Origin: Paracoccaceae bacterium
GTDB lineage: Bacteria > Pseudomonadota > Alphaproteobacteria > Rhodobacterales > Rhodobacteraceae
Length of the DNA stretch: 50,668 nt
Direction: 5' to 3'
Assembly (NCBI GenBank): GCA_030148005.1
Contig: JASBUI010000010.1
Location: forward strand, 1-50,668
Shown here: piece after piece, positions 33,985-43,890 of the stretch
Position numbering within the stretch: position 1 is the stretch's first letter
How the letters are laid out: each line of letters starts with the position of its first letter
The notes under the pieces: generated by a model
The model's database searches: none
Told to the model about the DNA's origin: nothing
Seen by the model: only the letters and a program-made list of their open reading frames with translations
Program-made: the position numbers and the translations under genes

Positions 33985-36429
33985 TTAAACTTTCACGCGC
34001 TCCGAACGGGGATCGTACATCGGTCTAAGAGATGCCTCTGCCGAAACCCTTGTTCCTGCGACGTCGATCTCAAAACTTGATGCCAGAACCTCCGCCGCCG
34101 TTTCACCGGCGCAAGGGACATATCCCAAGCCCATCGCCCCGCCAAGGCTGTGCCCATAGGACCCCGATGAAAGGTATCCCACGATCTGACCATCACGCAG
34201 GATAGGTTCATTGTGGTAAAGCATCGGTTCAGGATCGTTCAGTTTGAACTGCACCAGCCGCCTGTCGAGCCCCGCCTCTTTCTTGGCCAGCACTGCCGAG
34301 CGGCCAATAAACTCTGACTTGTCGGTCTTGACCGCAAAGCCAAGTCCGGCCTCAAGCACATGGTCCTCGCATGTGATGTCATGGCCAAAATGGCGAAAGC
34401 CTTTTTCAATCCGGCAACTGTCCATCATATGCATACCGCAAAGCTTTAGCCCCAGATCCTGACCGGCCTCATCCAGAACTTCAAAGGCATGCGCCGTCAT
34501 GTCGGTTGATACGTAAATCTCCCAGCCCAGTTCGCCCACGTAAGTCACGCGATGCGCGCGGGCGAGGGCCATTCCAAGTTCAATCTCTTGCGCGCTGCCG
34601 AAGGGGTTCGCATCGTTTGAGAAATCCGCTGGTGATACCTTTTGCATCAGGTCGCGCGCCTTGGGCCCCATCACGGCCAAAACGCCCTCGGCCGCGGTGA
34701 CATCGGTCAGAACCACGTGGAAAATGCCGCGGTGGCGCATCATCCACGTTTGATCGGCAAGGCGCGTTGCGGCGGGCGTTACGACAAGATAGGCCAGCTC
34801 TGTCAGTCGCGTGATGGTGACGTCGGCCTCGATCCCTCCGCTTTCGTTCAGGAACTGGGTATAGACGATCTTGCCCAAGGGCACGTCGAACTGGCCGCCC
34901 GCAAGATGGTTCAGATAGGCCGTGGCATCAGGCCCTTCGACCCGGATCTTGCCGAAAGAGGACATGTCATACATGCCAACGCCCGTGCGGATGGCGTGAT
35001 GTTCCTGCTTCCAGTTGTCGAACCAGTTCTGGCGCTTCCAGCTAAGCTGATATTCGCGCTCCTGCCCCTCATCGGCGAACCAGTTCGCACGCTCCCACCC
35101 GGCAAGTTCCCCGAAGACCGCGCCGCGACGAGCAAGGGCATCGTGAAACGGGCTGCGCCTGACACCGCGCGCCGTTGCCTTTTGGCGGTAGGGAAAGTGA
35201 TCGGCGTAAAGAAGGCCCAGCGTTTCTTTGGAGCGCTCGAACAGATAGGTCTTGTTCCCCTGAAAGGGTTGCATGCGGCTTATGTCGACATCGCCCAGAT
35301 CAAAGGGTTTTGAGCCGCTGTCCATCCACTCTGCAAGCGCCATCCCTGCGCCCCCGGCGGATTGAATGCCGATTGAGTTAAAGCCAGCCGCGACCCAGAC
35401 GTTGTCCATCTCGGGGGCAAGCCCAAGGTGGTAGGCATCGTCGGGCGTAAAGCTTTCGGGGCCGTTAAAGAACGTGTGGATCCCTGCCGTTGCAAGCATG
35501 GGCATCCGGTTTATCGCCGCTTCCAGTATCGGCTCGAAGTGGTCAAAGTCTTCGGGAAGCTGATCAAACTCGAAATTGCGCGGAATGCCATCCATGCCCC
35601 AAGGCTTTGCGTTCGGTTCAAACGCGCCCAGCAGCATTTTGCCCGCATCTTCCTTGTAATAGGCGCATTCGTCCGGCACGCGCAGCACCGGCATCTGGGT
35701 CAGGTCCGGGATCGCTTCGGTGACGATGTAGAAATGTTCGCAGGCATGCAGGGGTACGTTAGTCCCCGCCATGCGCCCGACCTGATGGCCCCACATCCCG
35801 CCGCAGTTGACCACAACTTCGCAATCGATCCGCCCTGCGTTGGTCCCGCTTTGCCATTCGACGCCAGTCACGCGCCGGCCGTTGCGTGCAATGCCGGTGA
35901 CTTCTGTTCTTTCACAGATGATCGCGCCGCGCTGGCGTGCGCCCTTGGCCAAGGCCAATGCGATGTTTGACGGATCACCCTGCCCGTCCTTGTCCAGATA
36001 GACGCCTGCGGTGACGCCCTCGATATTCAGGTGCGCATAGCGCTCTTTAACCTCTTGCGGGCTAATCTCCTGAACGTCGACACCAAAGGCCCGCGCCATT
36101 GCGGCTTGGCGGAAAATCTCTTCGCGCCGCTCTGCCGTAAGGGCCACTGTGATCGACCCGCACCGCTTAAAGCCTGTAGCAACGCCTGTTTCCTCTTCAA
36201 GACTGCCGTAAAGCTCTTGCGAGTACTTGGCCAGGCGCGTCATGTTGGCGGTCGCGCGAAGCTGCGCGATCAGACCGGCGGCGTGCCATGTCGTACCGCT
36301 GGTCAGTTGCTTGCGTTCCAGCAGAACGACGTCTTTCCAACCCAGCTTGGTCAGGTGGTAGGCGACGGAACAACCGACAACCCCGCCGCCGATGATCACA
36401 ACGCGCGCTTCTTTTGGTATTTCAGCCAT
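33985..36429 (-). CDS. Dimethylglycine/sarcosine dehydrogenase-like flavoprotein with GcvT domain (paralogue 1)
   Basis: An 814-residue two-part enzyme. The N-terminal half is a DAO-type FAD domain: [17 protein letters not shown], then [11 protein letters not shown] with H49, the histidine that carries covalent FAD in DMGDH and sarcosine dehydrogenase. The C-terminal half is a GcvT-like tetrahydrofolate-binding domain ([36 protein letters not shown]), which would trap the formaldehyde unit as methylene-THF. It likely oxidises an N-methyl glycine derivative such as dimethylglycine or sarcosine. It overlaps the methyltransferase gene by 8 bases (ATG inside its end) and is the last gene of the operon. 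A second paralogue lies at 38382-40832. Confidence 0.87.
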   Translation of the reverse strand: MAEIPKEARVVIIGGGVVGCSVAYHLTKLGWKDVVLLERKQLTSGTTWHAAGLIAQLRATANMTRLAKYSQELYGSLEEETGVATGFKRCGSITVALTAERREEIFRQAAMARAFGVDVQEISPQEVKERYAHLNIEGVTAGVYLDKDGQGDPSNIALALAKGARQRGAIICERTEVTGIARNGRRVTGVEWQSGTNAGRIDCEVVVNCGGMWGHQVGRMAGTNVPLHACEHFYIVTEAIPDLTQMPVLRVPDECAYYKEDAGKMLLGAFEPNAKPWGMDGIPRNFEFDQLPEDFDHFEPILEAAINRMPMLATAGIHTFFNGPESFTPDDAYHLGLAPEMDNVWVAAGFNSIGIQSAGGAGMALAEWMDSGSKPFDLGDVDISRMQPFQGNKTYLFERSKETLGLLYADHFPYRQKATARGVRRSPFHDALARRGAVFGELAGWERANWFADEGQEREYQLSWKRQNWFDNWKQEHHAIRTGVGMYDMSSFGKIRVEGPDATAYLNHLAGGQFDVPLGKIVYTQFLNESGGIEADVTITRLTELAYLVVTPAATRLADQTWMMRHRGIFHVVLTDVTAAEGVLAVMGPKARDLMQKVSPADFSNDANPFGSAQEIELGMALARAHRVTYVGELGWEIYVSTDMTAHAFEVLDEAGQDLGLKLCGMHMMDSCRIEKGFRHFGHDITCEDHVLEAGLGFAVKTDKSEFIGRSAVLAKKEAGLDRRLVQFKLNDPEPMLYHNEPILRDGQIVGYLSSGSYGHSLGGAMGLGYVPCAGETAAEVLASSFEIDVAGTRVSAEASLRPMYDPRSERVKV

Positions 36430-37309
36430 TCTGCCGGCCTTTCACTTGCCGCGATATTTCCGCGATATGGCTTGGGCCGACCTCACAACATCCCCCGACG
36501 ATCGTGGCGCCCAGATCGATCCAGCGCATGACGTGTTCGGCGTAGCGTTCAGGGCCAAGATCACTGCGTTGGCGCAGGGCATCCACAGTGGGGTTGTCGG
36601 CCAGAAAGTCGGCGGTGATATGTGTAAAGCCATTGGCATAGGCCCCGAACGGCAGCCCGAACTGGCCGATGACTTTTAGCGCATCTTCCATGACTTCGGG
36701 GACCGAACAGTTGGCAAGGACCGCATCCGGTGCATAGTCGCGGATCAGCGGGGCCACATCCGCAAGCGGCTCGCCCGAGCGCAGGATGCTTCCGTCGGTA
36801 TCGCTGACACTAAAGGCAATCCAGACGGGTTTGCCAAAGCCGCCGGTGCCCATCAGCGCGCCCTCGGCCTGGGCAATGGATGACACCGTTTCAAGGATCA
36901 GCATGTCAGCCCCCGCCGCGACAAGCGCGGCCACTTGCGCATAAAGCGGCGCGGCCTTTTCGGGCGCAGGTGCAAGATCGGGGCGGTAGGATGCCCCAAG
37001 CGGCCCGATGGCGCCTGCGATCAGCCCACCGCCGTTGGCGTCCCGCGCCGCTGCGGCCTCTTTCAGGGCCAGCGATATCAGGTTCTCAAGCTCATCCTCG
37101 CGGCCGAACTTTTCAAGACGATCCTTATGCAAGGCATATGTGTTCGTCGTCGCGACATCCGCGCCGGCCTTGAAGTAGTCTTCGTGGACCTGCTGCACCA
37201 ACCCGGGGTGATCGACCATGACCTGAGTGGACCATAGCGGCGTTGCATCGTCGCCCGAACGATGGACAAGCTCTTGCCCAAGGCCGCCATCAAGGATTGT
37301 GACAGACAT
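36422..37309 (-). CDS. Betaine/homocysteine S-methyltransferase-type protein
   Basis: A 295-residue zinc methyltransferase of the homocysteine S-methyltransferase family. It opens [10 protein letters not shown], has the loop [16 protein letters not shown], and carries the zinc cysteines in LANCSVPE and the GGCC motif ([13 protein letters not shown]). Members move a methyl group from betaine or S-methylmethionine to homocysteine, giving methionine. Between two DMGDH-like genes, betaine is the natural guess for the donor, since it would yield dimethylglycine for the neighbours. ATG 37309 begins on the last base of the upstream stop (TGATG) with GAGGAG before it. Confidence 0.87.
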   Translation of the reverse strand: MSVTILDGGLGQELVHRSGDDATPLWSTQVMVDHPGLVQQVHEDYFKAGADVATTNTYALHKDRLEKFGREDELENLISLALKEAAAARDANGGGLIAGAIGPLGASYRPDLAPAPEKAAPLYAQVAALVAAGADMLILETVSSIAQAEGALMGTGGFGKPVWIAFSVSDTDGSILRSGEPLADVAPLIRDYAPDAVLANCSVPEVMEDALKVIGQFGLPFGAYANGFTHITADFLADNPTVDALRQRSDLGPERYAEHVMRWIDLGATIVGGCCEVGPSHIAEISRQVKGRQNG

Positions 37310-38385
37310 CAATGCTCCTCCTGTGGGGGGATAAGAACAAGCTTTCCGGGAAAGCGCTTGGCGGTGAAGTCGGCTTGCGCGGCGGCTATTTCGGCAAGCG
37401 GATAGGTGCGAGAAACCAAAGGCCTGAAAGCGCCTTGGTTGATCAGCGAGACAAGACGCTCAAACACTTCTGGCGACTGGTAGGTGCAGCCGTGGATTGT
37501 TCGGTCGGCAAGGTAGATCTCTCGCAAGTCCGCCTCGACGATCGGTCCGGCGACCGCACCTGCAACAGCGTAGTGACCGCCGGGTTTCAAGGCGCGGATC
37601 AACGCACCAAAGTTGTCGCCGCCAACAACGTCAATCACCACATCATAGGTTTGTTCTGACGGAAGCTCGGCGCGGCCAATCACGTGGGCGGCCCCTGCAC
37701 TGCGCACCGCATCCGCCTTGTCGGCGCTGGATACGCCGGTCACCATCGCGCCGCGCAGACGTGCAAGTTGCACGGCCGCCATTCCAACGCCGCCCGAAGC
37801 GCCGGTCACAAGGATGTTTTGGCCCTCCCGGGCGCCTGCGCGCGTCAGAAGGTTTTCAGCAGTTCCATATGCACACGGGATCGCCGCGATCTCTGTGTCC
37901 TGCAAGGGAGAAGTGCTGACGTCATAAAGGTCAGCCGCCTGAACAAGGCAGAACTGCGCAAATGCGCCGTCGAACTCTGATCCGATGACAGTCAGCGCCA
38001 CCGGGTTTTCAGGCGTCGGGCGCGGGATGCAATTGGGGCAGATTACGCGTGCTCCCAAAGGGAAATCGCCCACTCCCTCTCCGCAGGCCACAACACGTCC
38101 ACAAAGATCGCCGCCCTGCACTCGGGGAAAATCAATCCCGCCACCCCAGCCGCCCAGTTCGATGCCTTCGTCCTGATCAACATCGTTTGTGGCCGAGGTT
38201 ACTTGACGCGAGTACCAGCCGACGCGCGTGTTTATGTCCGTGTTGTTGACACCGGCGGCAAGCACCCGCACCAAAACCTCACCCCGGCCCGGGGCCGGAA
38301 CTGGCAGGTTATCTCGCCATTCAAGCGCCTCGGGGCCACCGTGGCGCGTAAGAACCACGCCTGACATCGTAGCTGGCAAGTTCAC
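37309..38385 (-). CDS. Medium-chain (zinc-type) alcohol dehydrogenase/quinone reductase-like protein
   Basis: A 358-residue MDR-superfamily reductase. It has VLVRVLAAGVNNTDINTR, the structural loop ICPNCIPRPTPEN with only two of the usual four cysteines, the nucleotide site ILVTGASGGVGMAAVQLAR, and VVIDVVGGDNF. The cysteine-poor lobe suggests that structural zinc may be absent. The start is GTG 38385, overlapping the upstream stop as GTGA; ATG 38367 is the main alternative, and neither has a strong ribosome site. Its position between paralogue 2 and the methyltransferase implies a linked role, but the substrate is not predictable. Confidence 0.83.
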   Translation of the reverse strand: MNLPATMSGVVLTRHGGPEALEWRDNLPVPAPGRGEVLVRVLAAGVNNTDINTRVGWYSRQVTSATNDVDQDEGIELGGWGGGIDFPRVQGGDLCGRVVACGEGVGDFPLGARVICPNCIPRPTPENPVALTVIGSEFDGAFAQFCLVQAADLYDVSTSPLQDTEIAAIPCAYGTAENLLTRAGAREGQNILVTGASGGVGMAAVQLARLRGAMVTGVSSADKADAVRSAGAAHVIGRAELPSEQTYDVVIDVVGGDNFGALIRALKPGGHYAVAGAVAGPIVEADLREIYLADRTIHGCTYQSPEVFERLVSLINQGAFRPLVSRTYPLAEIAAAQADFTAKRFPGKLVLIPPQEEH

Positions 38386-40832
38386 GCGCGAAGCCTTTGG
38401 TTTTCGGGGTCCCAAAGCGGTTGATCGCTTTGCACGACCGCTGAACAGCGCTCGCCGTAGATTTCAACCTCAACCTCTGTTCCCGGCTCGGCCAGATCGG
38501 CGCGGATCATTCCCAGCGCGATCGACTTTTCAACGCGGTAACCCCATGCGCCCGAAGTGGTTTCGCCCACCACCTGATCGCCTTTCCAGATCGTGGACAT
38601 ATAGGGCGCATCGCAGCTTCCGGCCTCGACGGTAAGTGTCACGAATGCCTTTGCGCGGCCCCTCTGGCGTTCGCTCAGGATCGCCGCCTTTCCGGGGAAG
38701 TCCTGTGGCTTGTCCAGCTTGACGAAGCGGGCCAGGCCGCCTTCAAGCAGGGTGTAGTCGGTCGACAGATCCCCCTTCCATGTTCGATAGCCCTTTTCAA
38801 TTCGCAGCGCGTTCAGCGCATACATTCCAAAAGGCTTGGCCCCAGCCGCAAGGACCGCGTCGTAGATCTGGGGCATATCGGCGTTCTCGGCGTGGATTTC
38901 CCAACCAAGCTCTCCGGCGAAGGACACGCGCAAAAGCGCGGCCCATTTTCCCGCAACTTCGGTTTCCTGAAAACTTAGCCATGGAAGCGTCAGATCGCCC
39001 GGCGTCAGGCCCGCTAGGATCTGCCTTGTCTTTGGGCCGGTCACGATCAGCGTGGACATGCGCGTTGTCCAGTCTTCGAACACAAGGCTGCCGTCGGCCG
39101 GAAGGCTGTTCTGGATCAGTTCGGCGTCGTGCCACTGGGCCGCTGCGGCGGTGACAAGAACGAACCTGTCTTCGGCCTCACGGGTGACGGACATCTCGGT
39201 GAGGATCCGGCCCCGGCTGTCGGCGAAGTATATCAGCCCGACGCGCCCGACTTTCGGCAAGGCGCCGGTGATGCGCCCGCGCAGCCATTCATCCGCGCCG
39301 GGACCGTAGACCTTGAAGCGCGAAAACCCGCAAAGTTCCAGCACACCGCAGTGGTCGCGAACGTTTTCGCATTCTTCCTTGATGCGGGCTGTCCACGGGC
39401 CCTGCCTGTCCCATGTCTGGGTGCTTTCGTGGGAAGTATCGTCGCCGTCCTTGGCAAACCAGTTGGCGCGTTCCCAGCCGTTGTAGGCCCCCATGACACC
39501 GCCCAGCTGGGTGATCTTGTCGTGGATCGGCGACAGCTTCTTGTTGCGTCCGGCGGGCCATTCGTGGTGCGGGAAATGCATGGCGTATTCGTGGCCGTAC
39601 ACCTCGACCGCCTTTTCGTGGCAATAGGACTGATCGGTGTAATCTGTGTAACGGCGCGGATCGACGGCCCACATGTCCCACTCGGTTTCGCCTTCGGTCA
39701 CCCACTCGGCAAGCACCTTGCCCGCGCCGCCGCCTTGGGTGATGCCAAAGGTAAAGACGCAGGCCTCATAGGCGTTGGGAACGCCGGGCATCGGGCCGAT
39801 CAGGGGAAGGCCATCGGGAGCATATGGGATGGGTCCGTTGATGACGCGATTGACGCCCTGACTTCCCAGAATGGGAACGCGGGCCATTGCGTCCTCGATG
39901 TACCATTCCAGCCGTTCCAAATCGTCGGGGTAAAGCTGAAAGCTGAAATCTTCGGGCATCGGATCGCTTGGTGTGACCCAATGCGCCTTGCAGTTACGCT
40001 CATACGGACCAAGGTTCAGGCCGTTCTTGTCCTGGCGAAGATAATAGCTGCTGTCGACATCGCGCAGTAGCGGGACCTTGCGGCCGTTGGCCTCTGTCCA
40101 TTCCTTAAGCTCGGGGATTTCTTCGGTCAGAAAGAACTGATGGCTCATCGTGACCATGGGGACAGTGCGCCCGCCAAAGGGCTTGAACCATTCGCCAACG
40201 CGCTGGGCGTAGTAGCCTGCGGCGTTGACCACCTTCTCGCAACGGATATCGCCCTTGTCGGTATGGACGATCCATTCGCCCCCTTCGCGGCTTATGCCAG
40301 TTGCGGGGGTAAAGCGCTGGATGCTGGCGCCCATGTTGCGCGCGCCCTTGGCAAGCGCCTGCGTCAGCTGGGCCGGATCGATGTCACCATCGTCGGGATC
40401 GTAAAGACCACCGGCCAGATCATGCGTTTCGATAAAGGGGTATTGGTCCTTGATATCGGACAGATCCATCATCTCAAGCGACAGCCCCTGATAGCGGCCC
40501 ATGCCGCGCGCGCGCTCAAACTCTTGCATGCGCTCTTTGGTGTGGCCAAGGCGGATCGATCCGGTGACGTGATAGTTCATCGGATAGTCGACCTCTTGGG
40601 CCAGACCGCGATAAAGCCCCAGCGAATAGCGCTGCATGTTCATCACGGCCCAAGAAGTGCTGAACGAGGGACAGTTGCCCGCCGCGTGCCATGTCGATCC
40701 TGCGGTCAGTTCGTTCTTTTCCAGAAGAACGCAGTCGGTCCAGCCGGCCTTGGCAAGGTGGTAAAGCGATGAAACTCCGACAACGCCACCGCCGATGATG
40801 ACAACACGCGCAGTTGTTGGAAAACTGGACAT
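38382..40832 (-). CDS. Dimethylglycine dehydrogenase-like flavoprotein with GcvT domain (paralogue 2)
   Basis: An 816-residue protein built as paralogue 1: [28 protein letters not shown] with H49 as the likely covalent FAD residue, a middle FAD-binding region ending FTFGITQGGGAGKVLAEW, and a C-terminal GcvT-type folate domain (FAGELGWEIHAENADMPQIY, MYALNALRIEKGYRTWKGDL). The two paralogues differ right after the FAD histidine (here CPSFSTSWAVMNMQRYS), so their substrates may differ. It starts 12 bp after the LysE-type gene, with AAGGAAAAA before the ATG, and overlaps the following MDR gene by GTGA. It probably demethylates dimethylglycine or another N-methyl compound and passes the one-carbon unit to THF. 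Confidence 0.87.
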   Translation of the reverse strand: MSSFPTTARVVIIGGGVVGVSSLYHLAKAGWTDCVLLEKNELTAGSTWHAAGNCPSFSTSWAVMNMQRYSLGLYRGLAQEVDYPMNYHVTGSIRLGHTKERMQEFERARGMGRYQGLSLEMMDLSDIKDQYPFIETHDLAGGLYDPDDGDIDPAQLTQALAKGARNMGASIQRFTPATGISREGGEWIVHTDKGDIRCEKVVNAAGYYAQRVGEWFKPFGGRTVPMVTMSHQFFLTEEIPELKEWTEANGRKVPLLRDVDSSYYLRQDKNGLNLGPYERNCKAHWVTPSDPMPEDFSFQLYPDDLERLEWYIEDAMARVPILGSQGVNRVINGPIPYAPDGLPLIGPMPGVPNAYEACVFTFGITQGGGAGKVLAEWVTEGETEWDMWAVDPRRYTDYTDQSYCHEKAVEVYGHEYAMHFPHHEWPAGRNKKLSPIHDKITQLGGVMGAYNGWERANWFAKDGDDTSHESTQTWDRQGPWTARIKEECENVRDHCGVLELCGFSRFKVYGPGADEWLRGRITGALPKVGRVGLIYFADSRGRILTEMSVTREAEDRFVLVTAAAAQWHDAELIQNSLPADGSLVFEDWTTRMSTLIVTGPKTRQILAGLTPGDLTLPWLSFQETEVAGKWAALLRVSFAGELGWEIHAENADMPQIYDAVLAAGAKPFGMYALNALRIEKGYRTWKGDLSTDYTLLEGGLARFVKLDKPQDFPGKAAILSERQRGRAKAFVTLTVEAGSCDAPYMSTIWKGDQVVGETTSGAWGYRVEKSIALGMIRADLAEPGTEVEVEIYGERCSAVVQSDQPLWDPENQRLRA

Positions 40833-40844
40833 TGGGTTTTTCCT

Positions 40845-41468
40845 TCAGTCAAAGATGAGACGGGCGGCAAGACCGCCGAACAGAATTGCGGAAAGCTTGT
40901 TCATGAAGCGGGCGGACCTCTGAAGCCGGCTGGCCAAAAGCCCCGCAAAAACACCATAGGCGCCGTCGGTGATCACCCCGCCAAGGGCAAGAAGACCGCC
41001 AAGGATCAGGATCTGATGCCAGACCGGCCCTGCGGCCGGATCGGTGAACTGCGGCAGCAGCGCCAGCACGAAAAGGGCAACCTTGGGGTTCAGGATGTTG
41101 GTCACAAACCCGCGCCGGAACGCGCGCCAGACATTGCTGCGCCCGCGCCGGGCGGAAAGATCGCCCTTTGCGTTCCAGCTTGCCCAAGCCAGATACAAAA
41201 GATAGCCCGCACCGGTCAGACGTATGGTCGTATAGGCGGCAGGGTGCGTCTTAAGTAGAACCGCAAGGCCCGCTGCGGCAAGCGTGACGTGAACCAGAAC
41301 GCCCGCGGAAATTCCGAACGCCGCCGCCAGCCCCGCGCGCGAGCCGCCCGAGATGCCGCTGGCAATGGTGAACATCATGTCGGCGCCGGGCGTAAGATAA
41401 AGTACAACCGCCGCCGCCATGAAGGTGGCAATGATCAAAGGGTCCATGGCCCATAGCGTCTCTAGCAT
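40845..41468 (-). CDS. LysE/RhtB-family amino-acid exporter
   Basis: A 207-residue inner-membrane protein with about five or six hydrophobic helices (IIATFMAAAVVLYLTPGADM, LAAAFGISAGVLVHVTLAAAGLA, VALFVLALLPQF, IFGGLAARL-type end). The early motif LTPGADMMFTIASGISGGSRAG is the LysE/RhtB signature. The family exports amino acids and related small molecules. It starts at ATG 41468 with AAGGAAA upstream. It lies between the XRE-cupin regulator and DMGDH-like paralogue 2 and probably belongs to that transcription unit. Confidence 0.92.
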   Translation of the reverse strand: MLETLWAMDPLIIATFMAAAVVLYLTPGADMMFTIASGISGGSRAGLAAAFGISAGVLVHVTLAAAGLAVLLKTHPAAYTTIRLTGAGYLLYLAWASWNAKGDLSARRGRSNVWRAFRRGFVTNILNPKVALFVLALLPQFTDPAAGPVWHQILILGGLLALGGVITDGAYGVFAGLLASRLQRSARFMNKLSAILFGGLAARLIFD

Positions 41469-41500
41469 CGCGGCGTTTCCTTGGATTGCATCATGTTCAC

Positions 41501-42073
41501 CTAATAGACCGGAGGGGCGATCACCCAGATGGCGACGCATTGGTTGTCATAAGGGTTCATCCATCGAAACGGCTCGCCCCTTATGCGAAAGCTGTCGCCC
41601 GTCGTTAGGTTGAAGGTCTTGCCGTCGATCCAAAGATCAAGCTTGCCCGACAGGATAAAGCCCACTTCCTGAGTTGGGCGTGTTACCGGCTCTGGCAGTG
41701 CAGAGTTGGGCCTGAAGGTTGAATGAACAACCTCGAAGTCATCGGTCAGATCCGGCGATAAAAGCTCTTCGATCAGCCCCTCTTGGGATGATCCGATCTG
41801 GCGTCGTTGCCCCTTGCGGACGACGTATCCAAACTCTTGCGCGGGCGTCTGGGGCTGGCCAAAAAGGATCGAGACCGGAACATCCAAAAGCGCGGCTATC
41901 TTGCGAAGCTCACTGATCGAGGGTTCGGAAAGGTCACGCTCAACCTGGCTCATCCAGCCGACGGAGCGGCCCAGATCTTCGGCAAGCTTTGCAAGGGTAA
42001 TGCCGCGCGCACGGCGCAGCGCGCGCAGATCAGCGCCCAGTGTTCTTGTCCCATTATGGCCTGTGTGCAGCAC
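41501..42073 (-). CDS. XRE-family transcriptional regulator with C-terminal cupin
   Basis: A 190-residue regulator. The helix-turn-helix lies near residues 13-65 (LGADLRALRRARGITLAKLA, RSVGWMSQVERDLSEPSISE). A cupin-2 domain fills the C-terminal half (RPTQEVGFILSGKLDLWIDG, TGDSFRIRGEPFRW). Such proteins sense a small ligand with the cupin and control neighbouring amino-acid or amine genes. I start at GTG 42073, which has AAAGG about 10 bases upstream and leaves a short family-like N-terminus; the frame is open to a TTG at 42157 without a ribosome site. It heads the LysE-DMGDH unit and is a candidate for its control. Confidence 0.84.
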   Translation of the reverse strand: MLHTGHNGTRTLGADLRALRRARGITLAKLAEDLGRSVGWMSQVERDLSEPSISELRKIAALLDVPVSILFGQPQTPAQEFGYVVRKGQRRQIGSSQEGLIEELLSPDLTDDFEVVHSTFRPNSALPEPVTRPTQEVGFILSGKLDLWIDGKTFNLTTGDSFRIRGEPFRWMNPYDNQCVAIWVIAPPVY

Positions 42074-42181
42074 CGGCAGCCGGCCTTTCGTGAAAATTGT
42101 CCCCGTTTTTTCACGGTGCCAGACGGGCTTGGCCCAAGCAAGGTCCAAGAGCGACAAATGAGGCTGCGAAACCGGCTGATG

Positions 42182-42640
42182 CTAACTTAACTGGCGCGTG
42201 GCAAAGACCGAATGCAGGATCTCTTCCAAGGCATCCGCATCGCCTTGGTCAAATGCGCCCGGCTGATCGCTGTCGATGTCAAAGACAGCGATGATGTTTC
42301 CTACGGCATCGCGCACGGGCAGAACAATCTCTGACATGGTGGAAGAGGCGCAGGCGATATGCCCTTCAAAGGCGTGGACATCCGCAACCAGTTGCACCTT
42401 TCCCGTTTTCGCAGCGGCGCCGCAGACACCCTTGTCAAAGGGGATCACAAGGCAGCCGTGCCCGCCCTGATATGGCCCGATCTTAAGCAGGCCCGGCTGG
42501 GTGACACGGTAGAAACCGGTCCAGTCGAACCGGTCGTCGGAATGGTGAACCTCGCAGGCGACGGTCGCCATCAGAGATACGGAATCGGTTTCCCCGTCGG
42601 TCAGCGAAGCGATGCGTCCGGCCAGTGCTTTGTAATCCAT
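42182..42640 (-). CDS. msrC: GAF-domain free methionine-(R)-sulfoxide reductase
   Basis: A 152-residue GAF-domain protein. The three cysteines C63, C73 and C97 (GCLVIPFDKGVCG and GHIACASSTMSEIVLPV) match the redox set of fRMsr enzymes such as E. coli YebR/MsrC, which reduce free methionine-R-sulfoxide in the cytoplasm. WTGFYRV near residue 41 is also typical. The ATG at 42640 starts on the last base of the thiolase stop (TGATG), so the two are translationally coupled. The XRE regulator follows after 108 bp. Confidence 0.85.
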   Translation of the reverse strand: MDYKALAGRIASLTDGETDSVSLMATVACEVHHSDDRFDWTGFYRVTQPGLLKIGPYQGGHGCLVIPFDKGVCGAAAKTGKVQLVADVHAFEGHIACASSTMSEIVLPVRDAVGNIIAVFDIDSDQPGAFDQGDADALEEILHSVFATRQLS

Positions 42641-43797
42641 CAAAGACGCTCGATCGCGATTGCGGTGCCTTCGCCGCCGCCAATACAGATTGCGGCGACA
42701 CCGCGTTTGAGGCCGCGCTTTTCAAGTGCGTTCAAGAGCGTCACCATGATGCGCGCGCCCGATGCTCCGATAGGATGGCCAAGCGAGCATGCACCGCCGT
42801 TGACGTTCACGATCTCGCGGTCGATGCCCATCTCTTTCATGAACGCCATCGGGACAACCGCAAAAGCCTCATTCACCTCCCAAAGGTCAACATCCGAAAC
42901 ACTCCAGCCGATACGGTCCAGAAGCGTCCTTGCCGCTGGAACAGGCGCGGTCGTGAACCAGCCCGGTTCCTGGGCATGGGATGCGTGCCCCACGATGCGG
43001 GCGCGGGCCTGATCAGTGCGCTGAGAGGTCAGCACAAGGGCCGCCGCACCGTCCGAGATCGACGATGAATTTGCCGCCGTGACCGTTCCATCCTTGCGAA
43101 AAGCCGGCTTTAGCTGCGGTATTTTTTCGGGCCGCGCGCTTGAGGGTTGTTCGTCGGCGGAAACCTCTGTCGTGCCCGCGCGGGTTGAGACGCTCACCGG
43201 GGTGATCTCGCCGCTCCAGGCATCTGTCGCTTCGGCCTCCAAGGCGCGACTGAGCGAGCCCAAGGCATAGGCGTCCTGATCCTCGCGGGTGAACTGAAAG
43301 GCCTCGGCGCAGTCTTCGGCGAACGTGCCCATCAGGCGGCCTTTGTCATAGGCATCCTCAAGCCCGTCGAGGAACATCGAATCCTGCACATTCTGGTGAC
43401 CGATCCGTGCGCCACCGCGCATCTTGGGCAAGAGGTAGGGCGCATTGGTCATGCTTTCCATGCCCCCTGCGACCATCGTTTGCGTGTGGCCAAGGGCAAT
43501 CTGGTCAAAGGCCATCATCGCCGCCTTCATGCCAGAGCCGCACATCTTGTTCAGCGTGGTTGCCGGAACTTCCTTGCCCAGCCCGGCGGCAAAGCCTGCC
43601 TGCCGCGCCGGGGCCTGACCTTGACCCGCGGGCAGAACACAGCCCATCAAAAGCTCATCAACAGTACTCAGCCCGGCCTGGCTCAGCGCGGCCTTGATTG
43701 CCGCGCCGCCCAACTGAGGCGCATCGACACCCGCAAACAAGCCCTGAAAGCCGCCCATTGGGGTCCGGGCCGCGCCCGAAATGAAAACGTTTTGCAT
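42640..43797 (-). CDS. Acetyl-CoA C-acyltransferase (thiolase)
   Basis: A 385-residue thiolase. The nucleophile cysteine is in TLNKMCGSGMKA, the histidine in NGGACSLGHPIGASGARI, and the second cysteine in AICIGGGEGTA. VNEAFAVVPMAFMKE is conserved too. It can condense two acetyl-CoA or split 3-ketoacyl-CoA. The ATG at 43797 has the strong site AAAGGAG. It is the first gene of the thiolase-msrC pair and diverges from the STAS gene, with 93 bp between them. Confidence 0.94.
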   Translation of the reverse strand: MQNVFISGAARTPMGGFQGLFAGVDAPQLGGAAIKAALSQAGLSTVDELLMGCVLPAGQGQAPARQAGFAAGLGKEVPATTLNKMCGSGMKAAMMAFDQIALGHTQTMVAGGMESMTNAPYLLPKMRGGARIGHQNVQDSMFLDGLEDAYDKGRLMGTFAEDCAEAFQFTREDQDAYALGSLSRALEAEATDAWSGEITPVSVSTRAGTTEVSADEQPSSARPEKIPQLKPAFRKDGTVTAANSSSISDGAAALVLTSQRTDQARARIVGHASHAQEPGWFTTAPVPAARTLLDRIGWSVSDVDLWEVNEAFAVVPMAFMKEMGIDREIVNVNGGACSLGHPIGASGARIMVTLLNALEKRGLKRGVAAICIGGGEGTAIAIERL

Positions 43798-43890
43798 GTG
43801 TCGTCTCCTTTGCGACCGGCCGGTGCAAACCGAATAGTAACAATTAACACCTAGCGTTTGTCGCAGCTATTACTAGACGGGGCAGGCAAA

